DNA of 64,000 bases from CAVPFA01 sp963703655 (GTDB taxonomy: Bacteria > Actinomycetota > Acidimicrobiia > Acidimicrobiales > Bog-793): contig CAVPFA010000003.1 in the NCBI GenBank assembly GCA_963703655.1, forward strand, positions 434,001 through 498,000, written 5' to 3'. Below the pieces are notes generated by a model. That model saw only the letters and a program-made list of their open reading frames with translations. It was not told the origin of the DNA and did not search any database. Position 1 is the stretch's first letter, and each line of letters begins with the position of its first letter. The translations under genes and the position numbers were made by a program. Shown one piece after another: positions 45,478-54,713 of this stretch.

Positions 45478-45521
45478 TGGTGGCGGGGTAGGATTTGAGC
45501 CTACGACCTTCGGGTTATGAG
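45478..45521 (-). other. Initiator tRNA 3'-half fragment
   Basis: The minus strand reads CTCATAACCCGAAGG then TCGTAGGCTCAAATCC and TACCCCGCCACCA. That is the anticodon loop (CAT), variable region, T-arm and acceptor plus CCA of an initiator-type tRNA-Met. Sequence 5' of the anticodon loop does not fold with it, so only the last 44 bases are present. Such 3' halves are commonly left by integration at tRNA genes. It lies about 140 bases before the group II intron. Confidence 0.65.
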
Positions 45522-45658
45522 ACCTCTCTGAGTCTTCTCTGGGGTTGGTTGGCGCCGGCCAGAATTGTCCCTCTACCTGGGTCTTCTTCCCGGCCCCCGC
45601 GCTGCGCTGGGCCGATCGATCAGGGGCCCGCCGGACAAGAGTAGGGCAAAATAAGGGA

Positions 45659-48175
45659 GTGCGACACGAGGGCGCACGCAGTGAGCGGTTACGCAGATCG
45701 GAGGGCTGGCTCATGTCGGTGACGTAATCCGGGCAAGTGCCTGTTTGCCCGTCCCCCACCTCGACATGCGCCGCTGGCAACGGCGGGGTGTGAAGCTCGG
45801 GGAGAAAGCTCAAGGACGCCCGTTCCACCCGGGGGTCACAAGCGAGGGGGAAGACCGGGTGGGTGAATTGCTTGAACCCTCGTTGATGCCTCGTCATTCG
45901 CAGCCTCGGTGGTGGGAAGTTGCACCGGGGTAAAGGGACTTGCCGTTGCAATGCGGCAGGCGGCGGCCGGGGATCCCTAACCGGCCGTTTGGGCACCGCC
46001 GTCCCCGGGGTAAAGAGGGCACCCTCCCCGGTCGCATCTCATGCGTGTGCAACGTGGAAACCCCGTCGAGGTCCGCCCGCCCAGATGGGCGGCCGGTAAG
46101 CCGACCGCAAGGCAGGCCCAACTCCTCGGCGGGAGAGGATGACCCAACAAGCGAATGCCCGGCTGCCGAAAGGCAACAGGAAGACGGGGCAACAGGGCTG
46201 GCCCTCCGCTAGCCGCCTCGGGTAACTGGCCGGATACGGGCTCGTTCCCGAACCTGAAAAGGTGCTGACGTGGGTCAGGTGAGCCTGTGAGAAATGACGG
46301 TGACCATGGACACCCGAACCGAAGGACAAGTTGGGCGCCCCCGAAAGGTGGCGAACGGACCGGAGGGCGAAAGACTCGACTGGCTGTCGATCGACTGGCA
46401 GCGAGCCGAGGACGACGTAAGGCGTCTACGACAGCGTATTTTCACGGCATCGCAGGCAGGGGATCTCAAAAAGGTCCGCAGTCTGCAGAAGTTGATGCTC
46501 AGATCGTTCGCCAACACGCTCGTGAGCGTGCGGCGGGTGACAGAGCTCAATGCTGGCCGCACGACGGCCGGGATCGACGGCAACGTCGTGGTGACTGCCC
46601 CGGGGAAGGCCGCTCTGGCCGACTGGGCGCAGCACCACGCCCATAGCTGGGATCCCAAGGCCGTCAGGCGGGTGCACATACCGAAGAGCAACGGGAAGCA
46701 GCGCCCAATCGGGATTCCCGTGATCGCGGACCGGGTGTTGCAGGCCCGGGTCGTGAACGCACTGGAACCCGAATGGGAAGCGCGGTTCGAGCCGAGGTCG
46801 TATGGCTTTCGCCCCGGCCGCGGCTGTCACGACGCGATCGAGTTCATCTTCCGGGTGGCAAGGGGCGCGAACCCCAGCCGCCAATGGGTGCTCGACGCCG
46901 ATCTGGCTGCCGCGTTCGACCACATAGAGCACTCGCAACTGCTTGGAGCACTCGGCGACTTTCCCGCACGGGGTCTGGTCGAACGATGGCTCGAGGCCGG
47001 TGTGCTCGAAGATGGTCGCTTCGCACCGACCGAGGAGGGAACCCCCCAAGGAGGGGTGGCCTCCCCGTTGTTGTTGAACATTGCCCTCCACGGCATGGAG
47101 GAGGCCGCCGGGGTCCGCTACCGCACAACCGGGAAAGCAGCCGGTTGTACGGTGCTGGGCAGCCCCGTCGTGGTGCGATACGCAGATGACCTCGTAGCGC
47201 TGTGCGTCAGCTGTGAACAGGCCGAACAGGTCAAACAGCGGCTGGCGGCCTGGCTGGCGCCCAAGGGGCTCGCCTTCAACGAGGACAAGACACGGATTGT
47301 CCACCTCGATGATGGCTTCGACTTCTTGGGGTTCAACGTCCGCCGCTACCGGGGCAAGCTACTCATCAAGCCATCCAAGGCGGCCTTAGGACGGGTCCGC
47401 AAAAGGCTCGCTGCTGAGACCAAGGCCCTGCGAGGAGCCAACGCCTCAGCGGTGATCCGGCGACTGAACCCGATCATCCGAGGATGGTCGGCCTACTACC
47501 GCACGGTGGTATCCAGCCAAGAGTTCTCCAAGTTGGACGCCCACGTGTGGAGGCTCACCTACAAGTGGGCCAAGTTCAGCCACCCGAACAAACCGAAGCA
47601 CTGGGTGGTCTCCCGGTACTTCGGCAAGTTCAACCGGTCCAGCAACAACCGGTGGGTTTTCGGCGATCGAGACAGCGGCGCCTACCTCCGCAAGTTCAGC
47701 TGGACCACCATCGTCCGACACCACATGGTGCCAGGAACGGCGTCACCCGACGACCCGGCCCTGGTCGCCTACTGGGCTGATCGGCGGCGCCGCAAGACAC
47801 CCCCGTTGGACGGCCTCAGCCTGCGTCTGCTGAAGGCGCAGCATGGTCGCTGTCCGCTCTGCGACGGTCTCCTGCTCCACGCCGATCGTGAACCACAGCA
47901 CCCCCGTGAATGGGAGGAGTGGCTCACAGCGGCCCGCAAGGCGCTGCGCAAACAAGCGCTCGTCACCGAACGGGACGGCAGCACGTTGGACGAAATCGTC
48001 CCCTCCCGCCTAGTGCACGCCCGCTGTCGGAAACGACGCACCGTCGTATCTGACACAAGCCCAGTACTTCTGCCTGCCTCGTAACCCATGAGGCTTGCTT
48101 GAGCCCGGTGCGGTGAAAGCCGCACGCCGGGTTCTGAGGGGGCCCCGGCGCAGCAATGCGCCGGGGCTACCCGAC
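45659..48175 (+). mobile_element. Group II intron
   Basis: The 5' end reads GTGCGAC (45659), the bacterial GUGYG consensus. Structured GC-rich DNA follows to 46290, then the intron-encoded reverse transcriptase. Domain V is the 34-base hairpin at 48101-48134 with the AGC triad at its base and a GAAA tetraloop-type tip. Domain VI is a perfect 11-base stem (48142-48152 with 48157-48167) followed by an unpaired A at 48169, a good branch point, and the terminus ends in AC at 48175. The total length of about 2.5 kb is typical. Boundary positions are estimated from these motifs. Confidence 0.8.
46294..48084 (+). CDS. Group II intron reverse transcriptase/maturase
   Basis: The 596-aa protein lies in intron domain IV. 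It contains reverse transcriptase blocks IPKSNGKQRPIGIP and GFRPGRGCHDAI, GTPQGGVASPLL, and the catalytic YADD (VVRYADDLVALC), then the GFNVRRYRGK motif. The maturase domain X follows (about 395-470, with IRGWSAYYRTVVSS and WAKFSHPNK). The C-terminal segment (from about 505) has CPLCDGLLLHADREP and a later HARCRKR, a cysteine-containing degenerate form of the HNH endonuclease region that lacks the usual central His-Asn-His set. It should splice the intron and reverse-transcribe it into DNA targets. Confidence 0.92.
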   Translation: MTVTMDTRTEGQVGRPRKVANGPEGERLDWLSIDWQRAEDDVRRLRQRIFTASQAGDLKKVRSLQKLMLRSFANTLVSVRRVTELNAGRTTAGIDGNVVVTAPGKAALADWAQHHAHSWDPKAVRRVHIPKSNGKQRPIGIPVIADRVLQARVVNALEPEWEARFEPRSYGFRPGRGCHDAIEFIFRVARGANPSRQWVLDADLAAAFDHIEHSQLLGALGDFPARGLVERWLEAGVLEDGRFAPTEEGTPQGGVASPLLLNIALHGMEEAAGVRYRTTGKAAGCTVLGSPVVVRYADDLVALCVSCEQAEQVKQRLAAWLAPKGLAFNEDKTRIVHLDDGFDFLGFNVRRYRGKLLIKPSKAALGRVRKRLAAETKALRGANASAVIRRLNPIIRGWSAYYRTVVSSQEFSKLDAHVWRLTYKWAKFSHPNKPKHWVVSRYFGKFNRSSNNRWVFGDRDSGAYLRKFSWTTIVRHHMVPGTASPDDPALVAYWADRRRRKTPPLDGLSLRLLKAQHGRCPLCDGLLLHADREPQHPREWEEWLTAARKALRKQALVTERDGSTLDEIVPSRLVHARCRKRRTVVSDTSPVLLPAS

Positions 48176-48692
48176 TGAGCTTCTTGTCCTTTGACCTTCG
48201 GGTTCCGCCCCGCTGACCGCACTAGGCACGACCACAGCTGCGTCGATCTTCCTGGACAACTGCATCGCCAGTGCCTTCTGCGCGCAGCATCGGGCTGTGG
48301 CCCCGGGGCGCGAGTAACGCCGGGCTGGTCAAATCCGCCTGGAGTATGAGCGAACGCCAAGTGGAAGCCCTTACGAGCGCGTGGGAGTCGCTCCGGCCTA
48401 GGGTCCTACGGCTCATCGATGCTCTGCAGCCAGGTCGCAAGCGTCATCATCTGCTGTCGGGCTGGGGCAACGTCGCTCTTTCACTCGTCGTCATCCCAGC
48501 CGAAGTCTCGAAGCTGGGCGTTGTCGCGCTTGAGGATACCCTGCAAGACGCGGGAACTGCGCGAGTCTTAGGGATGTCAGGTGTAGCCATCAGCTTGTAG
48601 CTCATGATCTGCACTTTGCCGACTGGTCATAACGCTGCCGGGCGGTCCACAAAGAGCTCGATGGCGCACGCAAACGAAAAGGAACGCCGCGG
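48176..48692. other. Non-coding or decayed stretch after the intron
   Basis: No intact gene is found. On the minus strand at about 48481-48546 one frame reads LQGILKRDNAQLRDFGWDDDE then a stop, which looks protein-like and may be the tail of a lost gene. A plus-strand frame (48271-48600) has no ribosome site or recognisable domain and is not called. Confidence 0.4.
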
Positions 48693-49751
48693 TCAGTTGA
48701 TGTACCGGGCGAGCAGGCTGAGATCGGCCGGGCTCAGCCGTTCGGGTGCGTTCGTGGCCTGATGCCAGTAGGGATAACGCAACGGCTCGGCGCTGACAGC
48801 GTCCAGCCGGGACACCTCGTCGTCGGTGAGCGTGAGCTCAGCGGAGGCCAGGTTGTCGGCGAGCTGTTCCTCAGTGCGGGCGCCAACCACCAGCGAGGTG
48901 ACTGCCGGCTTGCCCATCAGGTAGGCGAGCGCAATCTGAGCGGCCGACACACTGCGCGCCGACCCGATCTCGATCAGCAACTCGATGGTGTCGTATAGCT
49001 TCTCCCGGTCGTGGATCGGAGGTTCGTCCCAGGCACCGCTCAGGTGCCGGCTTCCCTCCGGGGCATCGGTTCCCTCTCGCCCGTACTTGCCTGAGAGCAG
49101 GCCCCCAGCGAGCGGGCTCCACACCAGGATACCTAGACCCTGGTCGATCGCCACCGGCACCAGTTCGGCCTCCGCGTCGCGCGCTTGCAGTGAGTAGTAG
49201 ATCTGCTGACTCACAAAGCGCGGCAGACCGGCGCGCTCGGACACTGACAGCGCCTTCATCAAGTGCCAAGCGGAGAAGTTCGACGCGCCAACATAGCGCA
49301 CCTTGCCCGACCGGACTAGGAAATCGAGCGCGCCGAGAGTCTCTTCAAGCGGGGTCTGGCCGTCCCACTCGTGCAGTTGGTACAGGTCGATGTGATCAGT
49401 GCCAAGTCGGCGCAAGCTTGCCTCGGCCCCGCGGATGATGTGGTGCCGCGAAAGCCCCGCGTCATTAGGCCCGTCACCCATCGGGAATCGAACCTTGGTC
49501 GCGATCAGGATCTCATCGCGGTCGCTGCCAAGAGCCTGCCCAAGGATTTCTTCTGACAAACCGTTCGAGTACACGTCGGCGGTGTCGAACAGGTTGACGC
49601 CAGCGTCTCTGGCAAGGCTGATCTGCCTGCGAGCTCCTTCGACGTCGATGTTGCCTACGGGACTTGCCCAACCCGTCCCGCCGAAACCCATCGTGCCGAG
49701 CGTGACGGTCGAGACGCGAAGCCCGGAATCTCCTAACTGACGATATTCCAT
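48693..49751 (-). CDS. Aldo/keto reductase
   Basis: The 352-aa NADPH-dependent carbonyl reductase has the family tetrad: Asp and Tyr in LFDTADVYSNG near 55-63, Lys in EILIATKVRF and His in DLYQLHEWD. The GTMGFGGTGW and late GARTEEQLADNLAS motifs are typical of the AKR11/12 type. I chose ATG 49751, with AAAGG 9 bases upstream, rather than 49775. It is a single leftward gene, with gaps on both sides. Confidence 0.9.
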   Translation of the reverse strand: MEYRQLGDSGLRVSTVTLGTMGFGGTGWASPVGNIDVEGARRQISLARDAGVNLFDTADVYSNGLSEEILGQALGSDRDEILIATKVRFPMGDGPNDAGLSRHHIIRGAEASLRRLGTDHIDLYQLHEWDGQTPLEETLGALDFLVRSGKVRYVGASNFSAWHLMKALSVSERAGLPRFVSQQIYYSLQARDAEAELVPVAIDQGLGILVWSPLAGGLLSGKYGREGTDAPEGSRHLSGAWDEPPIHDREKLYDTIELLIEIGSARSVSAAQIALAYLMGKPAVTSLVVGARTEEQLADNLASAELTLTDDEVSRLDAVSAEPLRYPYWHQATNAPERLSPADLSLLARYIN

Positions 49752-50034
49752 ATGACGGAACCTTTCGTACGACATTTAAACTTGTCGATACAGGTGGCAG
49801 TGGATCCCTCGCCGTTCCAGTTGCGCTAATGAAGTTTGGACCAGACGCTCGTCCGTGTTGTCCTCCGTCCGAGAGTACGAACATTACTCGTCCTGGTGAG
49901 GGTGAAAAACGCCACCGCGTTCTCCCGAGGGCGTGACATCCGATCCGATGAGAGCACGAATCTCTTACCCAGGGCGCCCAGCCGCGACCAGGCGCCTCGT
50001 TGTCTTCCTGTCGCCAACATTCGAGCGCTCGCCG

Positions 50035-51027
50035 TCAGCTTCCCAAGGTCGGGTGAATTTTCGAGGCTAACGTCGGCAACACGACGTCGAGGAGTAGTTC
50101 GAGCGACTCCATATCCTCGTGAAGAAGGTGCTGAAATATTACTCTGCGGACTCCAGCAGCTTCATATTCCCGCAGCCGACAAATGATATCCTCAGGCACG
50201 CCGATCGCCATCGACCGACCTCCCATACCGTCGCTATCGAGAAAGGCCTGAGCGTCCCTCAGCCCTTGCAATCGAGCGATCTGCTCAAGACGCCGTTGGA
50301 CACCCTCCGCATCCCTGCCTAAGATAAGTTCCGTCATCACCGAAAGGCCCAACGTCGACGGTGTGCGGCCTACAGCGAGGCACGCCTCGTCAAGATGTGC
50401 TCGGCGCTTGCGGCAGGCCTCAGGAGTTGCTCCGGCCGTTGTGTTGTACTCGAAGGCAAACTGAGCAGCCAATCTAGCCGTCCCTGTACGTGTAGAGCCG
50501 CCAATAATAAGCGGTGCCGACTCGCTTTGCAGAGGCTTCGGCAAGGCTCGACACCTCTTCACGCTGAAGTGCTTACCGGAGTAGTCGAAAACATCCTCCG
50601 TCCATTGTCGATAGACGATTTCGGCGCATTCCGAAAGCATCTCCATTCGCGTACCCGCGTCGGGGAACGGAAGCCCAAACTGAAGGTGCTCTTCCTCGTT
50701 CCATCCCATTCCTAGACCCATCTCGACTCGACCACCGGAAATATGGTCTGCGGTCACAGCTAGGCGGGACAGTACCGACGGGTGGCGAAACGTGGCGGGA
50801 GATACCAGCACTCCCAGCCTCAGCCTCTGCGTAACGCTAGCAAGCCCGTTGACAACGCCCCATGCATCGAGTGAATCCCGCTCAAACCCATACAGGGAGC
50901 AAAAATGATCGGAGGTGAACAGCGAATCGAGGCCCGCCTCTTCACAGGCGTCTGCGATACCGCGCCACTGCATCCAGTCGACGGCCTCTTGCCCGTCAAT
51001 CAGAATCCCCATCTTCACGCTGACCAC
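50035..51027 (-). CDS. LLM-class (F420- or FMN-dependent) oxidoreductase
   Basis: The roughly 330-aa luciferase-like protein has AGLDSLFTSDHF near 33-44, LRLGVLVSPATFRHPSVLSRLAVT, GRVEMGLGMGWNEEEH and APLIIGGSTRTGT. It is a distant paralogue of the enzyme at 28126. Starts at GTG 51027, GTG 51018 or ATG 51012 are all possible after AAAAGGAGAGG; the later two give better spacing. It ends the long leftward operon beginning near the window end. Confidence 0.87.
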   Translation of the reverse strand: MVSVKMGILIDGQEAVDWMQWRGIADACEEAGLDSLFTSDHFCSLYGFERDSLDAWGVVNGLASVTQRLRLGVLVSPATFRHPSVLSRLAVTADHISGGRVEMGLGMGWNEEEHLQFGLPFPDAGTRMEMLSECAEIVYRQWTEDVFDYSGKHFSVKRCRALPKPLQSESAPLIIGGSTRTGTARLAAQFAFEYNTTAGATPEACRKRRAHLDEACLAVGRTPSTLGLSVMTELILGRDAEGVQRRLEQIARLQGLRDAQAFLDSDGMGGRSMAIGVPEDIICRLREYEAAGVRRVIFQHLLHEDMESLELLLDVVLPTLASKIHPTLGS

Positions 51028-51074
51028 CTCTCCTTTTTATTGGTCCTCGTCGCGCACGCGAGGTCGATCCAGTA

Positions 51075-52601
51075 CTATGTGCGTACTGCAGAACGGGAAA
51101 CACCGAATACGTGCTCCCCGACACGCAAGGCCTGGGCGGCAATCGTTAAGGCTGGATTAACAGCCGCGGAAGACGGAAAACAAGACGCGTCTACGACTAG
51201 CAAACCCTTCACATCGTGCGCGCGGCACAGAGGATCCAGCACGGACGTTAACGGGTCGTGACCGAAACGGGCGGTACCACACTGGTGGGGATTCGAAGCG
51301 ACACCGAGCCTTGTCGAGAAGATCAACGGGAACCCAGCGCGACGGAGCATCTGTCGCGTCCGACGCAGCAGCGCTCGATGACTTTCGGTATTCGTCGGCA
51401 AATAAGAAACTCGGATGCGGCCAGAGGGCGTGATCTCCACCCGGTTACTATCGTCGGGCAAATCCTCGGTCATTGCCAGCCAATCAGTACTATGAGATGC
51501 CAGCGCTGCCAGCAACGCACCCGGACTATATCTCGCGACCCCTACAGTCATCATATCTCGATAGACCTTGCCAATGGCCTGGATATTACCCATGGGGAAG
51601 GGGTACTTCTTGTCACCACCATAATAGTCGTTAATGGCAACTGTTTTCTGGAACTTCGTGAGATTACGGTGAACCGGGTCGATCGCCATTACGACCGTAA
51701 TAGTGTGCTGCATATAATTGCGCCCGACAAGACGCGACGAGTTGGCCAAGCCGTGGGGGTGCTTTTTACTGGCAGAACGCAATAATAGGGCGGCGGAATT
51801 GACAGCTCCACATGCAACAACGACTGTTCCCGTCTTTACAACCTCCACCGCCCCATCCCTCCTAGTCTCGACGCCGACAACTCGTTCGCCACGGCTGTCC
51901 GTTAGAACACGGGAGGCCATCGTCTCAGTCATAAGCGAAATCTGTGGCGAGAGCAGGGCTGGCCGTATACAGGAGATCTCTGAGTCACCTTTGGCGTCTA
52001 CTCTACAAGGAAAGCCATCACACGTAGCGCATCTAATGCACCGACCGCCATGGCCAAAGTGGACCGCAATTGGCGGTTCAAATGGGTGCAATCCTTGCAC
52101 CTGCAACACGCGCACAACCCACGCTAGGGCCGGCTCGTGTCCGATATTTGGGAACGGATAGCCCATAGAATGGGGTGGTTCGGTTGGATCCTGCTCTAGA
52201 GTGCCACGGACGCCGTAGATTGACTCCGCCATCGCGTAGTAGGGTTCGATATCGCTATAATGAAAGGGCCAGGCCGCAGAGGAGCCGCGGTAGTGAGAAA
52301 CGCCGTCAAAGTCCGCCTCTCGGAAGCGGCACATAACCGCGCCAAAGAACTTGCTGTTTCCACCGACAAAGTAGTGCATTTCCGGCCGGAAGAGCTTGCC
52401 CTTCCTGTCTTCCCATAACTCGGGAGTTCGGTACCGCTGCTGGCGGAACACAGCTGAGGTATCCCAGTTTGCTGGCTCACGCGGCAGGTGAGGACCACGT
52501 TCGATCACCAGCACACGAAAGCCGGAGTTCCTCAGGGCGTACGCCAGCGTACCGCCACCGATTCCGGATCCAATTATCACAACATCGGCGGATAAGCTCA
52601 T
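51075..52601 (-). CDS. GMC-type FAD-dependent oxidoreductase (sugar/glycoside oxidase-like)
   Basis: The 508-aa flavoenzyme has the N-terminal FAD motif VVIIGSGIGGGTLAYAL, the substrate-domain features GGNSKFFGAVMCRFREADF and AWPFHYSDIEPYYAMAE, a cysteine-rich CIRCATCDGFPC, and a C-terminal HQCGTARFGHDP with VNPALTIAAQALR (His and Asn active-site pair). These features recall pyranose oxidase and glycoside 3-oxidase-like GMC enzymes. The ATG at 52601 is preferred over the frame to 52892, which lies over the ATPase. It lies beside a sugar-amine gene set, so oxidation of a sugar moiety is plausible. Confidence 0.85.
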   Translation of the reverse strand: MSLSADVVIIGSGIGGGTLAYALRNSGFRVLVIERGPHLPREPANWDTSAVFRQQRYRTPELWEDRKGKLFRPEMHYFVGGNSKFFGAVMCRFREADFDGVSHYRGSSAAWPFHYSDIEPYYAMAESIYGVRGTLEQDPTEPPHSMGYPFPNIGHEPALAWVVRVLQVQGLHPFEPPIAVHFGHGGRCIRCATCDGFPCRVDAKGDSEISCIRPALLSPQISLMTETMASRVLTDSRGERVVGVETRRDGAVEVVKTGTVVVACGAVNSAALLLRSASKKHPHGLANSSRLVGRNYMQHTITVVMAIDPVHRNLTKFQKTVAINDYYGGDKKYPFPMGNIQAIGKVYRDMMTVGVARYSPGALLAALASHSTDWLAMTEDLPDDSNRVEITPSGRIRVSYLPTNTESHRALLRRTRQMLRRAGFPLIFSTRLGVASNPHQCGTARFGHDPLTSVLDPLCRAHDVKGLLVVDASCFPSSAAVNPALTIAAQALRVGEHVFGVSRSAVRT

Positions 52602-52620
52602 GAGAACACAGGTCTCTCGC

Positions 52621-53658
52621 TCAACTCTGCCTGACGCCCGCCACATGACACGCGACCTGGTGTCGTGCTCCCACCGAGAGCAGCTCCGGCTCTTCATGGG
52701 CACAGCGCTCGATAGCCAGCGGACAGCGCGTCCGGAATCGACAGCCCGACGGCACATCCACCGGGCTCGGGACCTCGCCCTGCAGTGCGGTACGAGTCGA
52801 TGGCTTTCGCGGATCTGGATCAGGTATTGCGGAAAGGAGAGCCTGCGTGTATGGGTGACGAGGGTGCTCGTATAGCTCAGAAGCGTCCGCAAGCTCTACG
52901 ATCTTGCCCAGGTACATTACGGCCACGCGATCGGACACCTGCTCGACCACCGCAAGATCGTGCGCGATAAAGAGATAGGTAAGCGAGAACTCTTCCTGCA
53001 GATCCTGCAGGAGATTCAGGATCTGTGCGCGAACTGACACGTCCAATGCCGACACAGACTCGTCGCAAACGATGAACTCCGGCTGACAAATGAGCGCGCG
53101 GGCAATCACGACGCGCTGGCGCTGTCCTCCTGATAACTCGTGCGGGTGACGCTCGCTCATAGCGGCAGGCAAGGCCACCGCCGAGAGAGCACGCGCGACG
53201 GCACGGTCCAGTTCTGCTCGGTCGCGCGATCCTTGGGCGCGGGGTCCCTCGCGGATAGTCGCCCCGACAGTCATCCGAGGATCGAGTGATGAATATGGAT
53301 CTTGGAAGATGATTTGCATATGCGCTCTCATCCGGCGCATATCGCGCTCCGGTAGTGTCAGAATGTCGACCCCGTCGAACTTCACGGCCCCAGCCGTCGC
53401 TCGCTCTAGACGAAGAATCGTTCTACCGGTCGTCGTTTTACCACAGCCGGACTCACCGACTAAACCGAGCGTCTCTCCGCGTCCGATCGTAAGCGACACG
53501 TCATCGACGGCACGTAGATAGCGAACGCGGCGTCGCAACGCGCCTTCCCGGACCGGAAACCACACGCGCAGCCCGGTCACGTCTATGAGAGGGTCACGCG
53601 GAGACTGAGTGTGCATCTCGCGCGGGATACGCGCGACGGTCGACTTCCGAAGGATCAT
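52621..53658 (-). CDS. DppF-type ATPase, fourth importer
   Basis: The 345-aa ATPase has GESGCGKTTTGRT, SGGQRQRVVIARALI, FIVCDESVSALD and the C-terminal oligopeptide extension SGCRFRTRCPLAIERC. Its ATG at 53658 overlaps the DppD-type stop (ATGA), so the GTG at 53670 is not needed. Unlike the other three importers, DppD and DppF are separate genes here. Confidence 0.92.
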   Translation of the reverse strand: MILRKSTVARIPREMHTQSPRDPLIDVTGLRVWFPVREGALRRRVRYLRAVDDVSLTIGRGETLGLVGESGCGKTTTGRTILRLERATAGAVKFDGVDILTLPERDMRRMRAHMQIIFQDPYSSLDPRMTVGATIREGPRAQGSRDRAELDRAVARALSAVALPAAMSERHPHELSGGQRQRVVIARALICQPEFIVCDESVSALDVSVRAQILNLLQDLQEEFSLTYLFIAHDLAVVEQVSDRVAVMYLGKIVELADASELYEHPRHPYTQALLSAIPDPDPRKPSTRTALQGEVPSPVDVPSGCRFRTRCPLAIERCAHEEPELLSVGARHQVACHVAGVRQS

Positions 53659-54713
53659 GCGAGCCAGCACCTTGCGCGCGAGTCGCCACTCGTGACTCTT
53701 ACGGGTGGCTCCTCAGTACTGCACGTCGGAAGGGCAACGGGGCAGCGTGCAGCAAACGCACATCCTCTTCGCGGTCCGAACGGGCTGGGTAGCGACCCGG
53801 GGATGGCCGACAGGCGTGCACGCCGCTGCGCGACCGAGGGTATGGACTGGAGCAGCGCAGAGCTGTATGGATGGCGCGGGTCAGTCAAAACCCGCTCGGC
53901 GCTCCCCTCTTCGACTATCTCCCCTGCATACATCACGGCCACACGATCAGCTATTCGAGCCACTACTCCAAGGTCGTGCGTGATGAACAGGACCGCCATG
54001 CGCCGGTCCGCTGCGAGCTCCGCAATCAGCTCCAAAATTTGAGCCTGAATAGTCACGTCCAGCGCTGTCGTCGGCTCGTCGGCTATCAACAGTGCTGGCT
54101 CGCCTGCCAGTGCCATCGCAATCATCACTCGCTGCTTAAGGCCTCCCGAAAGATTATGTGGGTACTGACGCACTCTGCGCTTTGCATCAGGAATACCGAC
54201 GGCCTCGAACAGCTCCAGGACACGCGTACTCGCTGCCCGTCGACCTAATACGGCATGAGCGCGCACGGCTTCCTGGACCTGGTAGCCCACCGTAAGCACT
54301 GGATTGAGCGCCGTCGTAGGCTCCTGGTATGCGATGCCAATTTCCCCGCCACGGATCATTCGAAGGTGGTCCTCGGAAAGCTTTAGGATATCCACTCCCC
54401 TAAAGAGTATCTCACCCGCGGCGACCCTCCCAGGTCGGTCAATCGCTCTCAGCAAGGCAAGCGCGAGAGCGCTTTTGCCGCACCCAGACTCTCCAACCAG
54501 CCCGACTGTCTCACCCTTCGTGATCGCCAGATCCACGTTGTTGACGGCAGTTAACGTACCCTCGCTCAACTCATAGCACACGGTCAATCCGCGCACGTCC
54601 AATAGCAGTCCCTCTCCCTCATCTGCCATCTCCATGGCTACCGCCCGCCGAGGACCGAGCGAGTCCGCAGGTGCTGGAGCTGCCCATCCACCATTCTCAG
54701 GGTCGCTATGCAT
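53655..54713 (-). CDS. DppD-type ATPase, fourth importer
   Basis: The 352-aa ATPase has GESGCGKSALALALL, the Q-loop IAYQEPTTALNP, SGGLKQRVMIAMALA, LLIADEPTTALD and a RGCAFAARCPVALPTC extension. It overlaps the DppB-type permease stop by 8 bases. An internal ATG at 54632 would remove 27 non-conserved residues and is a possible alternative start. Confidence 0.92.
   Translation of the reverse strand: MHSDPENGGWAAPAPADSLGPRRAVAMEMADEGEGLLLDVRGLTVCYELSEGTLTAVNNVDLAITKGETVGLVGESGCGKSALALALLRAIDRPGRVAAGEILFRGVDILKLSEDHLRMIRGGEIGIAYQEPTTALNPVLTVGYQVQEAVRAHAVLGRRAASTRVLELFEAVGIPDAKRRVRQYPHNLSGGLKQRVMIAMALAGEPALLIADEPTTALDVTIQAQILELIAELAADRRMAVLFITHDLGVVARIADRVAVMYAGEIVEEGSAERVLTDPRHPYSSALLQSIPSVAQRRARLSAIPGSLPSPFGPRRGCAFAARCPVALPTCSTEEPPVRVTSGDSRARCWLA

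Noticed and set aside
45454..45996. A 180-aa minus-strand protein
   Set aside because: It reads through the tRNA fragment and intron 5' domain; the SHNPKVVGSNPTP-like segment is the usual translation artefact of a tRNA 3' end.
48271..48600. A 109-aa rightward protein after the intron
   Set aside because: No ribosome site and no family resemblance; the opposite strand has more protein-like content over part of it.
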